A DNA stretch of 16,441 bases from Pseudomonadota bacterium (lineage in GTDB: Bacteria > Pseudomonadota > Gammaproteobacteria > Halothiobacillales > Halothiobacillaceae): NCBI GenBank assembly GCA_021795795.1, contig JAJYPA010000135.1, positions 1-16,441 on the forward strand. Reading direction: 5' to 3'. The position numbers were made by a program, and so were the translations under genes. This document shows, piece after piece, positions 6,612 to 14,824 of this stretch. The notes beneath the pieces are model-generated. The model searched no databases and had not been told where the DNA came from. It saw only the letters and a list, made by a program, of their open reading frames with translations. Each line of letters begins with the position of its first letter. Position 1 is the first letter of the stretch.

Positions 6612-8246
6612 TCAGTTGGTGGTTTCGATCTCATGCAATGGTTTGCAGAAGGAGGTAACCCGGTAACAGCCACCACCCATCTGCTTGGATTCGTACATGG
6701 CCTTGTCGGCGGCAGCAATTAAACACTCCGGTTCACATTTACCGCAACACAAGGCGATACCAATTGAGACGCCGAGGTTGCACTCAACGTCTTGAATTTT
6801 TAGCGGTTCGGTAACCATCTGGATGCATTTGTCTGCGATTTTTCCGATACCATGATCCGGTTCTTCAGCCAGATCAGTTGCCAAGAGGATGAATTCGTCG
6901 CCTCCGATACGAGCCAGTGTATCCACTTCCCGTACAACAGAGGAAAGCCGTCTGGCTATTACGCGTAAGACCTCGTCGCCAGCGTCATGCCCCATCGTAT
7001 CGTTGATCTGTTTGAAGCCATCGAGATCCAGGAACAGGACGGCTAGTCTTGATTGATTCCGCTTCGAGCGCGCCAGCGCCTGCCGCAAGCGATCCACTAA
7101 CAAACTGCGATTGGGTAGTCCCGTCAGTGCGTCGTGATAAGCCATATGCCGAAGTGCGTTCTGACTACTGGCCAGCTTGGATATCAGCTTGTTGAATGCC
7201 GCAGTCAGGTGCCCGACTTCATCATTACGGACGACGGGTAACTCCTGGAGCGGCATTTCTTCCCTTGCCATTTTTTCGGCTTTGTCTGCTGCTTGAAACA
7301 GGGGCCGCAATATCCACGTCACAAACAACCCAATGGCAGGAAGGGCAATGGCAATGGTAAGCAGCAGATGCCAGAACAAATAGGATTTGGTTTGATCAAC
7401 GGCGGCAAGCGCGACCGATGTGGGTACACGGGCAATAATGAACCAGTTCGTATTGGATATGGACGCAATCGCTGCGATTTCCTCGATGCCCTTGCTGTGC
7501 GTTATGCCACTACCTCGAAAGCCATTCAACGCGCGGTCAAGAAATGGATCGACTCCTGATGCAGGGGCTGGTTCCAGCGCGGCGATGGGGCCGCTGAAAT
7601 CAACGATCAGCTTGCTTTTTGGTGCGATCAGACTGAAATTACTCGCATCTTTGTGTTGTCCCTTACTCAGAAAATCAAGAAATCCCGGAGATGGTAGCGC
7701 TGTTAGGCCGATCATGATGGCGCGAATGTTTCCATTATCGTCTTTAACAGGGACGCCCATTGGAATCAGTATCTTATGTGTCAGCGTGCCAACGGTTGGA
7801 TTTCCAATCCCTGATTCCCCCTTCATTACGCGACGGAAGTCTGCATTTTGCGCCAAAGACAAGCCAGACCGCCCAGGTACCGAGGGGTAGTCGGTAATCA
7901 CGGTGCCATCAGGATCTGTAACCAGCAACCCCAGTGAAAACAGCGGCAGCAATTCGGCGCGTTCCTTCAACCAGTTATGCAAACGTACAGGTTCCTGCAC
8001 GAGATCAAGTGGCATCGTCATGGCGACCCGTTTTAGAAATGCGAGTCGATCCTCCAGCTTGTCATCAATATTCTGTGCGACGGCTTCTGCCAGAGAAGCT
8101 TGTTGGGCGGTCGTAATCTGAATGAGATTATCGCGAATATATCCCGCAAGAGCGAAATAACGCGTTACCGTGCCGATCAGGACGAGGAGTATCCCGAACA
8201 CGATGATGCGTGCCACTAGACTGTTGGCACATCGGGAAATACTCAT
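6612..8246 (-). CDS. Membrane-anchored sensory diguanylate cyclase (Cache-HAMP-GGDEF)
   Basis: Makes cyclic di-GMP from two GTP. With the ATG at 8246 the product has 544 residues: membrane segment about 13-34, a periplasmic Cache-like sensor about 40-285, a second membrane segment about 292-313, a HAMP linker about 314-365, and a GGDEF domain about 370-530. The active site is intact (RIGGDEF, GGDEF at 448-452), and a product-inhibition RxxD (REVD, 439-442) precedes it by exactly five residues. There is no EAL domain. A cysteine cluster (C500, C501, C504, C508) lies in the loop after SIGIAL. The ATG at 8258 is an alternative start, but it abuts the AAGG that serves the 8246 start. It is convergent with umuC, and the 50-bp gap holds no clear terminator. 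Confidence 0.94.
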   Translation of the reverse strand: MSISRCANSLVARIIVFGILLVLIGTVTRYFALAGYIRDNLIQITTAQQASLAEAVAQNIDDKLEDRLAFLKRVAMTMPLDLVQEPVRLHNWLKERAELLPLFSLGLLVTDPDGTVITDYPSVPGRSGLSLAQNADFRRVMKGESGIGNPTVGTLTHKILIPMGVPVKDDNGNIRAIMIGLTALPSPGFLDFLSKGQHKDASNFSLIAPKSKLIVDFSGPIAALEPAPASGVDPFLDRALNGFRGSGITHSKGIEEIAAIASISNTNWFIIARVPTSVALAAVDQTKSYLFWHLLLTIAIALPAIGLFVTWILRPLFQAADKAEKMAREEMPLQELPVVRNDEVGHLTAAFNKLISKLASSQNALRHMAYHDALTGLPNRSLLVDRLRQALARSKRNQSRLAVLFLDLDGFKQINDTMGHDAGDEVLRVIARRLSSVVREVDTLARIGGDEFILLATDLAEEPDHGIGKIADKCIQMVTEPLKIQDVECNLGVSIGIALCCGKCEPECLIAAADKAMYESKQMGGGCYRVTSFCKPLHEIETTN

Positions 8247-8313
8247 GCAGGTATACATCCTTGGATTGTTTGTGAACAGCGGTGGTTGAAATAACTCTAC
8301 CCGAATAGCTTAT

Positions 8314-8342
8314 TAACCACAGCAAGTATAAGCCCATGGTTA
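8314..8342. promoter_or_regulatory. Candidate cyclase promoter flanked by inverted repeat
   Basis: TATACT on the minus strand (8325-8330) is a five-of-six -10 box that could drive the diguanylate cyclase with a leader of about 75 bases. No good -35 is seen. Arms TAACCA (8314-8319) and TGGTTA (8337-8342) lie symmetrically around the -10, so a dimeric regulator could bind here. The rest of the roughly 300-base gap 8259-8563 holds AT-rich sequence and the terminator at 8460-8483. Confidence 0.3.
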
Positions 8343-8459
8343 TTGAGCTGCGAACTTCTTGGAATGCTTATAGCCCTCTGGATCAAAGGTGACGTTTTTA
8401 AAATAACGTTTGAGTCGATTTTCGTATTTTGTTTTCGGATATGTTGATTGATATGTAAT

Positions 8460-8483
8460 AAAAAATGCCTGCTTTCGCAGGCA
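8460..8483 (-). terminator. Rho-independent terminator of yjcH-actP
   Basis: On the minus strand: stem TGCCTGC, loop GAAA, stem GCAGGCA, followed by six T. A perfect 7-bp stem with a GNRA-type tetraloop lies about 80 bases past the actP stop. Confidence 0.85.
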
Positions 8484-8537
8484 CTTATGAATGAATCGGG
8501 TCTTTTACCAGACTGACAGGGTGATATTCACCTCATG

Positions 8538-8552
8538 TCAGGCAAAGCCTGA
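8538..8552. repeat. Small hairpin just after actP stop
   Basis: Arms TCAGGC and GCCTGA with an AAA loop, 12 bases past the actP stop codon. There is no T-tract, so it is probably an mRNA 3'-end stabiliser or chance. Confidence 0.35.
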
Positions 8553-8563
8553 GTCAGGCGTGC

Positions 8564-10225
8564 TCAGTGTTTGACGGCCCCTTCGGCACCGATACCGGTT
8601 TCCGAACGCACATATTGGGCGTGGAAGCGGGCTCGTTCTTCGGCGGCACGTGCGCTGTTGTCGGTGATCGAGAAGAACCACGCGAAGACAAACGCCACCG
8701 GCATCGAGAACAGGGCAGGATAAGCGTACGGCATGATCGCTTTAGAGTAGCCGAGCACATCCACCCATACGCTCTTGGAGAGAATAACCAGAATGACAGC
8801 CGTCAACAGCCCGCCCAGCCCGCCCATGACGGCGCCACGTGTGGTGAGATTTTTCCAGTAGATTGCCAGGAAAAGAATCGGGAAGTTAGCCGAGGCCGCA
8901 ATCGCGAAAGCCAGTCCCACCATGAAGGCGATGTTCTGCTTCTCGAAGGCAATACCGAGGAAGATGGCCAGAATGCCCAGGGTGATGGTGGCATAGCGTG
9001 AAACGCGCATCTCGGTTTTTTCATCCACACGACCGTGGCGGAAGGCACTGGCATACAAGTCGTGTGAAACCGCAGAGGCACCGGCCAGTGTCAGACCGGA
9101 TACAACGGCAAGAATAGTGGCAAACGCAACCGCAGAGATAAAGCCCAGAAAGATGTTGCCGCCGATGGCGTGTGACAAGTGGATGGCCGCCATGTTATCG
9201 CCGCCGATCAGTTTATGTGCCGCATCGAGGTAGGCCGGATTGGTGGAAACCATGATGATGGCACCAAAACCGATGATGAATGTCAGTACATAGAAATAAC
9301 CGATAAAGCCCGTGGCGACAAACACGGATTTACGTGCTTCTTTGGCGTTGGTTACGGTGAAAAAACGCATCAGAATGTGCGGCAATCCAGCCACACCGAA
9401 CATCAGCGCCAAGCCAAGTGAAATGGCGGAAATCGGATCGTGGATCAAGCTGCCCGGCGCCATGATGGCATCATGCTTCGGGCTGATTTCGATGGCCTTG
9501 GTGAACATCGCGTTGAAATCGAAACCGAAGGCATACAGCACGGACAAAGCCATAAAGGTAGCGCCGGAGAGCAGCAGCGCAGCCTTGATGATCTGCACCC
9601 AGGTGGTCGCGAGCATGCCGCCCAGCGTGACGTACAGAATCATCAGCACGCCGACGATCACTACCGCATAGTTGTAGGGCAGGCCGAACAGGATTTCGAT
9701 CAGTTTACCCGCACCGACCATCTGGGCAATGAGGTACATCGCCACCACAATCAAGGATGAAATGGCAGCCACTGTGCGGGTAGGGATTTGCGACAGACGA
9801 TAGGAAGCGACATCGGCAAAAGTATATTTACCGAGGTTGCGCAGCTTTTCCGCCAGCAGAAACAGCATGATCGGCCAGCCGACCAAAAAGCCGATGGAAT
9901 AGATCAGGCCATCGAAACCGTTGGCGTACACCAGACCTGCGATACCGAGGAAGGATGCGGCAGACATGTAATCGCCCGCCAGAGCCAGACCATTCTGGAA
10001 GCCGGTGATATTACCGCCAGCCGCATAGAAGTCTTTGGTGGTGCGTGTACGTTGCGCGGCCCACCAGGTGATGAACAGGGTCAGTACCACGAAAATCACG
10101 AACATACTGACGGCAGGTACATTGATTGATTTTTGTGCGGCATCCGCGGCGAAGGCGCCGGTAGAGAATAAAGTCGCTGTTGCCAGGGCTGCAAGGCCAG
10201 CCAACATGAGCAGTGGGTTTTTCAT
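8564..10225 (-). CDS. actP: ActP cation/acetate symporter
   Basis: A sodium:solute symporter that takes up acetate and other short carboxylates across the inner membrane. The 553-residue length matches ActP of E. coli (549). The N-terminus is a signal-like segment ending AFA-AD (residues 24-28), as in ActP. Thirteen or so membrane segments follow, with the family features [32 protein letters not shown] near residues 63-94, conserved glycines, and [11 protein letters not shown] in the second half. The ATG at 10225 overlaps the stop of the DUF485 gene by four bases, giving the classic yjcH-actP pair. An acs gene, often upstream in enterobacteria, is not here. The operon ends at the terminator 8460-8483. 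Confidence 0.96.
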   Translation of the reverse strand: MKNPLLMLAGLAALATATLFSTGAFAADAAQKSINVPAVSMFVIFVVLTLFITWWAAQRTRTTKDFYAAGGNITGFQNGLALAGDYMSAASFLGIAGLVYANGFDGLIYSIGFLVGWPIMLFLLAEKLRNLGKYTFADVASYRLSQIPTRTVAAISSLIVVAMYLIAQMVGAGKLIEILFGLPYNYAVVIVGVLMILYVTLGGMLATTWVQIIKAALLLSGATFMALSVLYAFGFDFNAMFTKAIEISPKHDAIMAPGSLIHDPISAISLGLALMFGVAGLPHILMRFFTVTNAKEARKSVFVATGFIGYFYVLTFIIGFGAIIMVSTNPAYLDAAHKLIGGDNMAAIHLSHAIGGNIFLGFISAVAFATILAVVSGLTLAGASAVSHDLYASAFRHGRVDEKTEMRVSRYATITLGILAIFLGIAFEKQNIAFMVGLAFAIAASANFPILFLAIYWKNLTTRGAVMGGLGGLLTAVILVILSKSVWVDVLGYSKAIMPYAYPALFSMPVAFVFAWFFSITDNSARAAEERARFHAQYVRSETGIGAEGAVKH

Positions 10226-10530
10226 TCGTGTGATTCCTTGATCTTGGCTGTGATCTCATCGAACTGTGCGTTCGCCTTGTGCACGTACAGTCCGGTCATC
10301 ACAAAGGAAAAAATGATGATCAGAAAGCCTGCAGCAATACCTACGGAAATAGTCGATCCGGCAGAGATTTTTGTTGCCAGTAACTGCGGGTTATAGGCAA
10401 TCAGCAAAATGAAGGTGAAATACACCACGATGATGATGAAGGCCATCATCCAGCCATACCCCGTACGGCGTTTGATCAGGTGTTGGAAATCGGGATCGCT
10501 GGCGATCCGTTCGGCTAAGTCTGCTTTCAT
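10222..10530 (-). CDS. yjcH: YjcH-like DUF485 membrane protein
   Basis: A 102-residue inner-membrane protein of the DUF485 family that accompanies ActP in most proteobacteria. It is thought to aid the symporter, though its exact role is not settled. The N-terminal soluble stretch ([18 protein letters not shown]) is typical. Two membrane segments lie near residues 27-46 and 60-84, and a charged tail ([18 protein letters not shown]) ends the protein. The ATG at 10530 is chosen because GGGGAG lies four to five bases before it; the TTG at 10542 would lie upstream of that ribosome site. It is the first gene of the operon and is coupled to actP by an ATGA overlap. Confidence 0.92.
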   Translation of the reverse strand: MKADLAERIASDPDFQHLIKRRTGYGWMMAFIIIVVYFTFILLIAYNPQLLATKISAGSTISVGIAAGFLIIIFSFVMTGLYVHKANAQFDEITAKIKESHE

Positions 10531-10596
10531 GAGGCTCCCCAATTCAATTTTTGTTTGTTTTGCCAGCCCGACTCTTCATGGTTTTTGACTGGCATT

Positions 10597-10619
10597 TCTC
10601 CCGCCCAGCGTTGGCGAGA
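10597..10619. repeat. REP-like imperfect hairpin in yjcH leader
   Basis: TCTCCCGCC and GGCGAGA can pair around a short loop with a two-base bulge, a shape reminiscent of REP elements. It lies near a RAYT relic. No second copy was found in the window, so the call is weak. Confidence 0.2.
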
Positions 10620-10639
10620 TGAGGTTGCAAACCCTGTGT

Positions 10640-10678
10640 TTGGAGTCCTTTCCTCCAAGGGTGCGTGATTATACGCAC
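10640..10678 (-). promoter_or_regulatory. Candidate yjcH-actP promoter with two inverted repeats
   Basis: A perfect TATAAT on the minus strand (10668-10673) lies within an inverted repeat GTGCGT/ACGCAC (10661-10678). The -35 region is poor (CTTCTA at 17 bases), which suggests activator dependence. Just downstream in the leader is a second repeat, TTGGAG/CTCCAA (10640-10658). The leader to the yjcH ATG would be about 130 bases. Confidence 0.45.
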
Positions 10679-10711
10679 AAGTTTGGGGCGTAGAAGGTGT
10701 TGAATGGAAAA

Positions 10712-11008
10712 TCAGAGAAGCTCTGAATAATTCCATCTTGGAATCTTCAGAGGGCGAAAATCAAAAATTGAGATAATTGGAGTCAGAACAAAATTAAGCC
10801 CGTTTAGCAACCCCCAGGTTTCCTTCCCCCGACGCTTTGTTTCTTCGGTCCGACGTCCGGTCAATCGAGCCACTTCTTCCCTGAATCGCTGATTGCCCAA
10901 AGCCCTATTCTGGTTGGTTGCCGATCGTATGGCGTCTGTTTGCTTGGGATCAATATGTGCCTGAAACAGGCTACAGTTACGCACCCAATCTTTCTTCATG
11001 CGTCGCAC
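10712..11008 (-). pseudogene. C-terminal remnant of a RAYT (REP-associated, IS200-like) transposase
   Basis: The open frame carries only the C-terminal tail of a REP-associated tyrosine transposase: SLFQAHIDPKQTDAIRSATN, then ALGNQRFREEVARLTGRR and a basic end. The catalytic HUH motif and the tyrosine part are absent, because the upstream side is taken by the end of the MFS gene at 11009. The remaining reading (about 35 residues after RRGKE) is probably junk reading through border sequence. On the plus strand, 10775-10787 reads AATTGGAGTCAGA, which recalls the AATTGGGGTCAGA-type sequence often found at the ends of such genes. The frame opens with GTG 11008 or ATG 10999, but there is no reason to think it is expressed. 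It marks an old insertion or deletion between actP and fsr. Confidence 0.65.
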
Positions 11009-12241
11009 CTAGGATTTCGTCGGCGCGCTTGGATGCTGTTCACGCAGATCGGGCAGAAATAGCGCAATCACGCCGATCAAGGGTAAAAAGCTGCAATAGA
11101 AAATCAGGGTTTCGATACCGAAGTGATCGGCAAACTGACCAAGTAGGGCAGCCCCGATACCCGCCGTGCCGAAGGCGAAACCGAAGAACAGCCCGGACAC
11201 GGCGCCGATCCGGTTCGGGAATAACTCTTGTGCATACACCACCATGGCAGGGAAGGCCGACGCCAGCACGAAACCGATAACCAGCAGCAGGATCGATTGC
11301 GCTTCCAGCCCCATGTGCGGCAGCATCAATGTGAAGGGCGCAACCCCCAGAATCGACAACCAGATGACGCGCTGACGACCGATGCGATCACCGATCGGCC
11401 CGCCAAGCATCGTGCCCGCAGCCACGGCAAACAGCAAAATGAACAAATGCAGTTGCGCGGATTGCACCGGCAGGTCGAAGCGGTGCATCAGGTAGAACGT
11501 CATGTAGTTGTTCATGCTGGCTAAGTACAGGAACTTGGAGAACATCAACGTCAGCAGGCCAACCAGGATCCACAAACGCAGCGAACGGGACAGATCGACC
11601 GGCGGCAGATGGCGTGCGGTTTTGGGTTTGCGGTGTTGAACGGTCGCCCAGCGCCCCACGAAAAAAAGCACCACCATTGCCAATAAGGCCGCTGCGCTGA
11701 ACCAGGAGATGCTGACCTGCCCATGCGGAATGACGATCAGCGCGGCCAGAAGTGGGCCTGCCGCCGTGCCCCCGTTGCCACCCACCTGAAAGATGGACTG
11801 GGCCAGACCGGGCCGTTTCCCCGATGCCATGCGCGCCACGCGTGAGGACTCTGGATGGAAAATCGATGAGCCGATGCCCACCATCGCCGCGCCCGCGAGC
11901 AAAAAGCCATAACTCGGGGCAAACGCCAGGGTGATCAATCCACTGAAGGTAAAGCCCATGCCGAGCACCAGCGAATAGGGCATCGGTCGGCGGTCAAACG
12001 CCTGACCGATCAACGGTTGCAGGATGGAGGCCGTCAACTGGAAACACAGGGTGATCAGCCCGATCTGGGCAAAACTCAAGTCAAAATTGCTTTTGAACAG
12101 CGGATAAATCGAGATCATCAGCGACTGCATCAGATCATTGAGGAAATGCGAAACGCTGATGGCGCCGAGGACGCGGTATTGCGTTTCCACCGGTGCCGCT
12201 GGTGACACAGGCTGGGGGGTATCGGTCAGGGTTGTAGACAT
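11009..12241 (-). CDS. fsr: MFS efflux transporter, fosmidomycin-resistance (Fsr) type
   Basis: A 410-residue major facilitator exporter with 12 predicted membrane segments. It aligns by eye with E. coli Fsr almost end to end: LGAISVSHFLNDLMQSL near residues 25-41, SSIFHPESSRVARMASG near 125-141, GLAQSIFQVGGN near 144-155, QLHLFILLFAVAAGT near 263-277 and VSGLFFGFAFG near 345-355. Fsr confers resistance to fosmidomycin when overexpressed; the natural substrate is not established. The ATG at 12241 has only a weak ribosome site (GAG). A RAYT remnant abuts its stop codon. It is on the same strand as the photolyase operon upstream, but 130 bp and a separate promoter candidate lie between, so it is probably transcribed on its own. 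Confidence 0.93.
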   Translation of the reverse strand: MSTTLTDTPQPVSPAAPVETQYRVLGAISVSHFLNDLMQSLMISIYPLFKSNFDLSFAQIGLITLCFQLTASILQPLIGQAFDRRPMPYSLVLGMGFTFSGLITLAFAPSYGFLLAGAAMVGIGSSIFHPESSRVARMASGKRPGLAQSIFQVGGNGGTAAGPLLAALIVIPHGQVSISWFSAAALLAMVVLFFVGRWATVQHRKPKTARHLPPVDLSRSLRLWILVGLLTLMFSKFLYLASMNNYMTFYLMHRFDLPVQSAQLHLFILLFAVAAGTMLGGPIGDRIGRQRVIWLSILGVAPFTLMLPHMGLEAQSILLLVIGFVLASAFPAMVVYAQELFPNRIGAVSGLFFGFAFGTAGIGAALLGQFADHFGIETLIFYCSFLPLIGVIALFLPDLREQHPSAPTKS

Positions 12242-12283
12242 GGGGTGCTCGATGTGAGGCAGAAGAAAAGTGTGCTGGTGCTG

Positions 12284-12292
12284 ATTCTAGCA
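12284..12292 (-). promoter_or_regulatory. Candidate extended -10 promoter of fsr
   Basis: On the minus strand TGCTAGAAT matches the extended -10 form TGnTATAAT with one mismatch. The -35 region is poor, which an extended -10 tolerates. The leader to the ATG at 12241 would be about 37 bases. Confidence 0.4.
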
Positions 12293-12371
12293 GCCGGTCC
12301 ACGGTTTGTTTGGCTGGAGTTTTTTGCACTTGGTCAGTGAAACCGTCTTGTCCCTCATAGGGCGGGCGAGA

Positions 12372-13886
12372 TCAAAATAAGGGTAATTGGCCCTGCTGTT
12401 TTTTTTTGGGCGTTTTGCATTCAGCGGTTTTATTTAATCCTGATTTTCTGCTGCCGTGCTTATGCACAATTCGTTGAGCCCATTGTTTGTGATGGGGGTT
12501 GGTTTTTCGCAGCTGGAATATTTTCTCGGCGGCAGCCTTGCGTGATCGGGCTTCGTCAACAATTGGCGCTGGGTAATCAGGGGGTGGATTCGGGGCTAGC
12601 CAGGGTGTGTGGATTAATTTTTCATCCAAATGAGCCAGTTCGGGCACCCAGCGACGGATGAACGTTCCATCGGGGTCTTGGTCGATGCTTTGTTTTATCG
12701 GGTTGTAGATGCGAATGGCATTGATCCCGGTGGTACCCGATTGCATTTGCACCTGACTGTAATGTATGCCCGGTTCGTAATCGGTAAACAACTGGGCAAG
12801 ATGTAGGGCGGGTGGGCGCCAATGAAGCCAAAGGTGGTAACTGGCAAAACTCATGACCATTGCACGCATCCGAAAATTCAACCAGCCCGTGGCATGCAAT
12901 GCGCGCATACAGGCATCCACCATCGGGTACCCCGTTTTTCCCGCCTTCCATGCTTCAAAGTAGGCGGTATTAAATGTCTGTTCGCGCAAGCCGTCGTAGG
13001 CCGGGTGCAAATTTTCAAATTCGAGCCGCGGTTCATCCTCCAATTTCTGGATAAAGTGACAATGCCAGCGGAGCCTGCCTGAAAAGGAACGCAGAGCTCT
13101 GAGCCATTGGCCGCGTTCGGCAGCGGGTAGTGCTTTAATCGCATGGGCACGGCGCTGTGTCGCCTGAAAGACTTCTCGGATGGACACGGTGCCAAAGGCA
13201 AGATGGGCCGACAAGCGGGAACATTGTTCAAAGGCGGTAATCGGCGAGGACATCCCTCGGCTGTAGTTTTCTCCCCGTGCAAAAAGAAAGCTTTTCAGCA
13301 GTTCAATGGCCTGCGAACGGCCACCGATTTGCCATTGTGTGCCGTCCCCGTCGAAGGCTAGCGCCAAGTCACTGGCCGAAGGCCAAGGGTCGCTCGTTTC
13401 ATTGATTGAGATTATATTTTGCGGCACAGGGAAAACCGGCTGCTGCATTTGCCGCTGCCAGCGGGCCGCCCAACCGTTGCGATCCCGAAGTCGTCGTATC
13501 ACACCATGTTGCATCGGCTCATGCCATGGGATTGCCTGAGCTTGGCACCATGCCCTGACATCCCGATCTCGGGCGTAGGTATGATCATTGCCTGTTTCTT
13601 GATGCGACCATAGCCCGTGAATCGGTTGTTTTTGCTGAATTTGGGCCAGTACATCGATCGCCTCGCCCACACGGATCACGAAATGCTGGTTTAATTTTTG
13701 CGCCGCGCGACGAAGCTCCTCGATACATTGGGTCAAGAATCGATAATGCCGGGCACTCATATCCGGTTGTCGCCATAGGCTGGGTTCGAGAATATACAAC
13801 AGCAAAACCGGTCTATCGGCCGCCGCCTGTACCAAGGCGGCATGATCATGCAGGCGCAAATCCCGTTTGAACCAAACCACGTTCAT
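12372..13886 (-). CDS. DNA photolyase/cryptochrome-family flavoprotein
   Basis: A 504-residue photolyase/cryptochrome, expected to bind FAD and repair UV-induced pyrimidine dimers with blue light. An alpha/beta antenna domain starts at once (NVVWFKRDLRLHDHAAL). The FAD-binding half contains ENYSRGMSSPITAFEQCSRL, LRWHCHF, GKTGYPMVDACMRALHATGW and SGTTGINAIRIYNPIKQ. It belongs to the subgroup often called cryptochrome-like rather than to E. coli PhrB: where PhrB has the flavin-proximal WQW, this protein has SQVQ by hand alignment. The C-terminus ends QGQLPLF, a beta-clamp-like motif. The ATG at 13886 overlaps the TIGR03643 gene (ATGA) as third gene of the operon. Whether it repairs or signals cannot be told from sequence alone. 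Confidence 0.9.
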   Translation of the reverse strand: MNVVWFKRDLRLHDHAALVQAAADRPVLLLYILEPSLWRQPDMSARHYRFLTQCIEELRRAAQKLNQHFVIRVGEAIDVLAQIQQKQPIHGLWSHQETGNDHTYARDRDVRAWCQAQAIPWHEPMQHGVIRRLRDRNGWAARWQRQMQQPVFPVPQNIISINETSDPWPSASDLALAFDGDGTQWQIGGRSQAIELLKSFLFARGENYSRGMSSPITAFEQCSRLSAHLAFGTVSIREVFQATQRRAHAIKALPAAERGQWLRALRSFSGRLRWHCHFIQKLEDEPRLEFENLHPAYDGLREQTFNTAYFEAWKAGKTGYPMVDACMRALHATGWLNFRMRAMVMSFASYHLWLHWRPPALHLAQLFTDYEPGIHYSQVQMQSGTTGINAIRIYNPIKQSIDQDPDGTFIRRWVPELAHLDEKLIHTPWLAPNPPPDYPAPIVDEARSRKAAAEKIFQLRKTNPHHKQWAQRIVHKHGSRKSGLNKTAECKTPKKKQQGQLPLF

Positions 13887-14101
13887 AAGCGCAACATTTC
13901 TTGCTTTTGTTTATGTTTTGTCACCCTGCATGTGACGCGTTGACGCCATAAGCGAAAGCTTGAGGGTTTGAGTTGCGCACGCATCAATCGGACGGTTTGA
14001 GCTTCGCTCAGACCGGTGAGATTTTCGATATCTTCGAAAGCGACATGATCGCGCCATGCCATTTCGATGATTTCGCTGATGATTTCCGGGCGCAACTTCA
14101 T
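13883..14101 (-). CDS. TIGR03643/DUF2805-family small protein
   Basis: A 72-residue basic protein matching the small family TIGR03643 (DUF2805): IISEIIEMAWRDHVAFEDIENLTGLSE and then LMRAQLKPSSFRLWRQRV, with a lysine- and arginine-rich end (VTKHKQKQ). The pattern looks like a small helix-turn-helix, so nucleic-acid binding is possible but not shown. Its start overlaps the SDR stop by four bases, and its stop overlaps the photolyase start by four bases. It is therefore made in fixed proportion with both. As I recall, the family is found next to cryptochrome-like photolyases in many marine gammaproteobacteria, which supports a shared light or UV role. Function is unknown. Confidence 0.85.
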   Translation of the reverse strand: MKLRPEIISEIIEMAWRDHVAFEDIENLTGLSEAQTVRLMRAQLKPSSFRLWRQRVTCRVTKHKQKQEMLRL

Positions 14102-14799
14102 GGTTGTATCTCGTGGCCGTCCCAGCCGAAAAATCGACCAGATTGTTCCGGCGTTAATTGATCGAGTACAGAAAGCAAATGCCCCGCTGATTGATCGGGA
14201 GTAAACAACTTGTGGGCTGGCACATTGTTTTGAAAAGGCTTCAACAGGGCCGTATCTACGGTGCCCGGCTCCAACGCCACGACAACCGCTTGTTTGTTAC
14301 GGCGTGCCACCTCGATGGCAGCGGTTCGAATCAACATATTCAAAGCGGCTTTAGATGCACGATAGGCATACCAGCCACCGAGCCGGTTATCTGAAATACT
14401 CCCCACGCGCGCAGATAACACCACAAAATAAGCGGGCGCCTGTCGGTTCAATTTTGGCAAAAAGTGCTTAGCGATCAGGGCGGGGATGATGGTATTTATT
14501 TCAAAAACATGTTCAAAATTAGCAGCAGATAATTGACCCAAGGCTTTTTCAGGAGCGACTTGGTCATCATGCAAAATGCCATTGGCGATCAATATAAAAT
14601 CAAGCGGCTCGGTTTGCGTGACTCGTTCAGCGGCCGCGGCAAGGGCCGATTCGTCCAGATAATCGATTGGGTTATCGCCTTGGCGAGAAAATGCGTGCAC
14701 TGTCGCTTTGGGAAATCGTTCGGACAACCGGTTAACCATAGCCTGAGCCACCGCACTTGAGGCACCAAACACCGCGATATTTTTAGCTTTTAGGCTCAT
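14098..14799 (-). CDS. Short-chain dehydrogenase/reductase
   Basis: A 233-residue SDR oxidoreductase using NAD(P)H; the substrate is unknown. The nucleotide loop reads FGASSAVAQA (residues 11-20), in which the last glycine of the classical GxxxGxG is replaced. The rest is canonical: ANG at 72-74, Asn102, catalytic Ser129 (VVLSA), Tyr146 and Lys150 (YAYRASK), then EPGTVDT near 177-183. It resembles the C-factor (CsgA)-like SDRs. It is the first gene of the SDR/TIGR03643/photolyase operon, all joined by ATGA overlaps. The ATG at 14799 lacks a clear ribosome site. Its promoter must lie inside the divergent DUF429 gene because only 25 bp separate the two starts. Confidence 0.9.
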   Translation of the reverse strand: MSLKAKNIAVFGASSAVAQAMVNRLSERFPKATVHAFSRQGDNPIDYLDESALAAAAERVTQTEPLDFILIANGILHDDQVAPEKALGQLSAANFEHVFEINTIIPALIAKHFLPKLNRQAPAYFVVLSARVGSISDNRLGGWYAYRASKAALNMLIRTAAIEVARRNKQAVVVALEPGTVDTALLKPFQNNVPAHKLFTPDQSAGHLLSVLDQLTPEQSGRFFGWDGHEIQP

Positions 14800-14800
14800 T

Positions 14801-14809
14801 TGGTCTAAT
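14801..14809 (+). promoter_or_regulatory. Candidate extended -10 promoter of DUF429 gene
   Basis: TGGTCTAAT fits TGnTATAAT with one mismatch. Transcription would begin near 14816, only about nine bases before the DUF429 ATG, giving a nearly leaderless message. This agrees with the lack of a ribosome site there. Confidence 0.4.
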
Positions 14810-14824
14810 CAAAGAAAAATAAAA

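Noticed and set aside
8259..8563. Possible c-di-GMP riboswitch before the diguanylate cyclase
   Set aside because: None of the conserved GEMM sequence blocks could be found on either strand; only the promoter candidate and the actP terminator are visible.
12242..12371. Terminator after the photolyase gene
   Set aside because: There is an A/T run near 12320 but no stem next to it, so read-through toward fsr cannot be excluded and no terminator is called.
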